Assembly: GCF_900102105.1 (NCBI RefSeq)
Contig: NZ_FNBB01000002.1
Span: 62,001-126,000, forward strand
Source: Agrobacterium pusense
Lineage (GTDB): Bacteria; Pseudomonadota; Alphaproteobacteria; Rhizobiales; Rhizobiaceae
Direction of reading: 5' to 3'
Length of the DNA stretch: 64,000 bases
A model generated the notes under the pieces. It searched no databases and was not told the origin of the DNA. It saw nothing but the letters and a program-made list of their open reading frames with translations. Positions 62,367 to 64,000 of the stretch are shown piece after piece; position 1 is the first letter of the stretch; the number at the start of each line of letters is the position of its first letter. The position numbers and the translations under genes were made by a program.

Positions 62367-62384
62367 CGCGGCTCGGCCGCGTTT
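62367..62384 (+). terminator. Leader-proximal terminator-like hairpin
   Basis: CGCGGC (62367-62372), TCG loop, GCCGCG (62376-62381), then TTT. Its base begins ten bases after the leader stop codon, where a terminating ribosome would overlap it. The right arm GGCCG could alternatively pair with CGGCC at 62329-62333 inside the leader frame. Confidence 0.5.
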
Positions 62385-62440
62385 CCCATATTCCGATTCG
62401 TCATGTGGCTGTCACGGCCATGTTCAAAGACTTTTCCGTT

Positions 62441-62481
62441 CCGTCGTGGGCCATATTGCGTCCGCTTACCTTTGACGACGG
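62441..62481 (+). other. Stem-loop ahead of the ABC exporter start
   Basis: CCGTCGT (62441-62447) and ACGACGG (62475-62481) can form a 7-bp stem, ending about 14 bases before the GGAG of the exporter gene. It might help sequester or space the ribosome-binding site. Its function is not established. Confidence 0.4.
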
Positions 62482-62507
62482 GGCGATTTATTGCCGGAGC
62501 TTGGCCT

Positions 62508-64000
62508 ATGTTTGGCTGGTTTGAAAAACGTCTCGATCCCTTTCCGTCTTCGACGCCTTCCGTGCCGCCGAAGACGCTTCTGCCGTTCCTGTGGCATTAT
62601 GTGAAGCCCGCCTGGCCCTGGCTGCTGCTGCTCGGCCTGATGTCGATGGGCATCGCCGTTGCGGAAGCGATGCTTTACAAATTCCTCGGCAATATCGTCG
62701 ACTGGCTTTCCACGGCCAATCGTGAGACGTTTTTTGCCGATGAGGGCTGGCATCTGATCATCATGGCCGGGCTGGTGCTGTTTCTGCTGCCGCTGATGGG
62801 CGCGATCCACACCATGACGATGCACCAGACGCTTGCCGGCAATTTCGGCATGATTGCGCGCTGGAAAATGCACCGTTTCCTGCTGCGCCATTCCATGACG
62901 TTTTTCGCCAATGAATTTGCCGGCCGGGTTTCGACCAAGGTCATGCAGACGGCGCTGGCGATCCGCGAAGTGGCACTGAAGGTCATCGACGTCTTCGTCT
63001 ACGCGATCAGCTTTGTCGTTTCGATGCTGTTCATGGTCGCGGCTGCCGATTGGCGACTGGTTATCCCCCTTTTGGTCTGGCTGGGTATCTACATGGGTAT
63101 CCTCGCCTATTTCGTGCCCAAGCTCGGCCGGCTGGCGCAGGAGCAGGCCGATGCGCGCTCCATGATGACGGGCCGGATAGTCGACAGCTATACGAATATC
63201 TCGACGATCAAGCTGTTTTCCCATGCGGGCCGCGAGGAGAGATACGCGCGTGAGGGCATGAACGTGTTTCTCGGAACCGTTCACCGCCAGATGCGCAAGA
63301 TTTCCGGCTTCAACATCCTGATCGACCTCAACAATGCGGTGGTTCTGTTTTCGACGGCCGCGCTCGGTCTTTATTTCTGGATGCAGGGTTCGGTGACGGC
63401 CGGTTCGGTTGCCATCGCCATCAGCCTCGCCATGCGCGTCAACGGCATGTCCCAGTGGATCATGTGGGAAGTCACGTCGCTGTTCGAAAACATCGGCACG
63501 GTCTATGACGGCATGTCGATGATGACGAAGCCGCATGACATCGTCGACGTTCCGAAGGCGCCTCAGCTTGCCGCGCCGCAGGGCGGCATCCGCTACGACA
63601 ACGTCCGCTTCCACTATGGCAAGAACAAGGGCGTGATCGACGGGCTGACGCTCGACATCAAGCCAGGCGAGAAAGTTGGTCTTGTCGGTCGTTCGGGGGC
63701 GGGCAAGACGACGCTGATGAACCTGCTGCTGCGTTTTTACGATCTGGAAGGCGGCAGGATCACCATCGACGGTCAGGACATCTCCAAGGTGTCGCAAGAC
63801 AGCCTGCGAGAATTGATCGGTGTCGTGACGCAGGATACGTCGCTGCTGCACCGCTCGATCCGCGACAACATTGCCTATGGTCATCCGGAAGCCACCGACG
63901 AGCAGGTGATTGCGGCAGCAAAGCGGGCCAATGCCTGGGATTTCATCGAAACGCTGGTCGACATGCATGGTCGCCAGGGCCTCGATGCCCAGGTAGGTGA
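62508..64000 (+). CDS. ABC exporter (fused membrane and ATPase), partial
   Basis: The 5' 498 codons of an ABC-type exporter that runs off the right edge of the window. The transmembrane domain (about 1-340) starts MFGWFEKRLDPFPSSTPSVP and has six hydrophobic helices, including LLLLGLMSMGIAVAEAMLYKF. The ATPase domain starts near residue 360, with Walker A GRSGAGKTT (about 393-401) and the Q-loop VTQDTSLL; the signature and Walker B lie beyond the edge. It resembles MsbA/multidrug half-exporters. It is preceded by a leader peptide and structured RNA, so expression is probably conditional. No substrate is assigned. Confidence 0.9.
   Translation, partial: MFGWFEKRLDPFPSSTPSVPPKTLLPFLWHYVKPAWPWLLLLGLMSMGIAVAEAMLYKFLGNIVDWLSTANRETFFADEGWHLIIMAGLVLFLLPLMGAIHTMTMHQTLAGNFGMIARWKMHRFLLRHSMTFFANEFAGRVSTKVMQTALAIREVALKVIDVFVYAISFVVSMLFMVAAADWRLVIPLLVWLGIYMGILAYFVPKLGRLAQEQADARSMMTGRIVDSYTNISTIKLFSHAGREERYAREGMNVFLGTVHRQMRKISGFNILIDLNNAVVLFSTAALGLYFWMQGSVTAGSVAIAISLAMRVNGMSQWIMWEVTSLFENIGTVYDGMSMMTKPHDIVDVPKAPQLAAPQGGIRYDNVRFHYGKNKGVIDGLTLDIKPGEKVGLVGRSGAGKTTLMNLLLRFYDLEGGRITIDGQDISKVSQDSLRELIGVVTQDTSLLHRSIRDNIAYGHPEATDEQVIAAAKRANAWDFIETLVDMHGRQGLDAQVG

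Noticed and set aside
62466..63968. A 500-codon open frame opposite the ABC exporter
   Set aside because: The exporter on the other strand has recognisable motifs throughout; the antisense frame is His/Arg-rich and unrecognisable.

Overview
The window is a gene-dense, GC-rich stretch of alphaproteobacterial chromosome. It looks like Rhizobiaceae and most like Agrobacterium. The signs are a fused trpE(G) behind a leaderless TrpL peptide with three tandem Trp codons, a choXWV choline transporter, a NolR-type ArsR regulator, a RirA-type iron box before a heme receptor, pseudoazurin, and palindromic intergenic repeats of the rhizobial kind. The genus is inferred from gene content and motifs, not from a search. 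There is no rRNA or convincing tRNA gene, no CRISPR array, no prophage and no insertion sequence. One gene, a LuxR-type regulator, is broken by a frameshift.

Layout. 0-10 kb: der GTPase, a DUF2026 protein, a family-4 glycosyltransferase with a Pho box, a KdgK-like kinase, a GH13 alpha-glucosidase translationally coupled to an AAC(6')-like acetyltransferase, an unknown small protein and adenine deaminase. 10-20 kb: an HD-GYP protein, trpE(G) with its attenuator, an extensin-like protein, a heme-type TonB receptor divergent from a UPF0114 protein over an iron box, the broken LuxR gene and a DUF2333 protein. 20-30 kb: pseudoazurin with an Fnr/Nnr-type site, thymidine kinase, choXWV, a NolR-like regulator, a DUF3095 cyclase-like protein, a LivJ-type binding protein, a VOC protein, a CDF metal exporter and QueF.

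30-40 kb: DUF2076, HupE/UreJ, an extra ClpP, then a SigF-NrsF stress module that faces a small Met-rich secreted protein. Both sides carry the same promoter pattern, TGTAAC-N16-CGAA. After it come a phytase-like esterase, a BenE transporter, a BrnTA toxin-antitoxin pair and leuA with a leader peptide. 40-54 kb: metallophosphoesterase, Nudix and GNAT enzymes, a glutathionyl-hydroquinone reductase, an MFS transporter, a Tat-exported metallo-beta-lactamase-fold enzyme divergent from a LysR regulator, and a four-gene moxR-DUF58-DUF4159-membrane protein operon.

54-64 kb: a DUF1285-CoA pyrophosphatase-cca operon, a DUF1059 gene with an EcfG-type stress promoter, hemF, a Na/Pi cotransporter-PhoU fusion, trmL, a second metallophosphoesterase, and at the right edge an ABC exporter cut off by the window. 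That exporter is preceded by an 18-codon leader with a very strong ribosome-binding site.

The two observations most likely to be new are the SigF-NrsF module with its Met-rich partner, and the ABC-exporter leader peptide, whose RIRLP core resembles the macrolide-arrest core of the ErmD leader. Much of the rest is ordinary core metabolism. The regulatory DNA is unusually readable and offers several testable sites: Pho, RirA, Fnr/Nnr, EcfG, SigF and the trp and leu attenuators.
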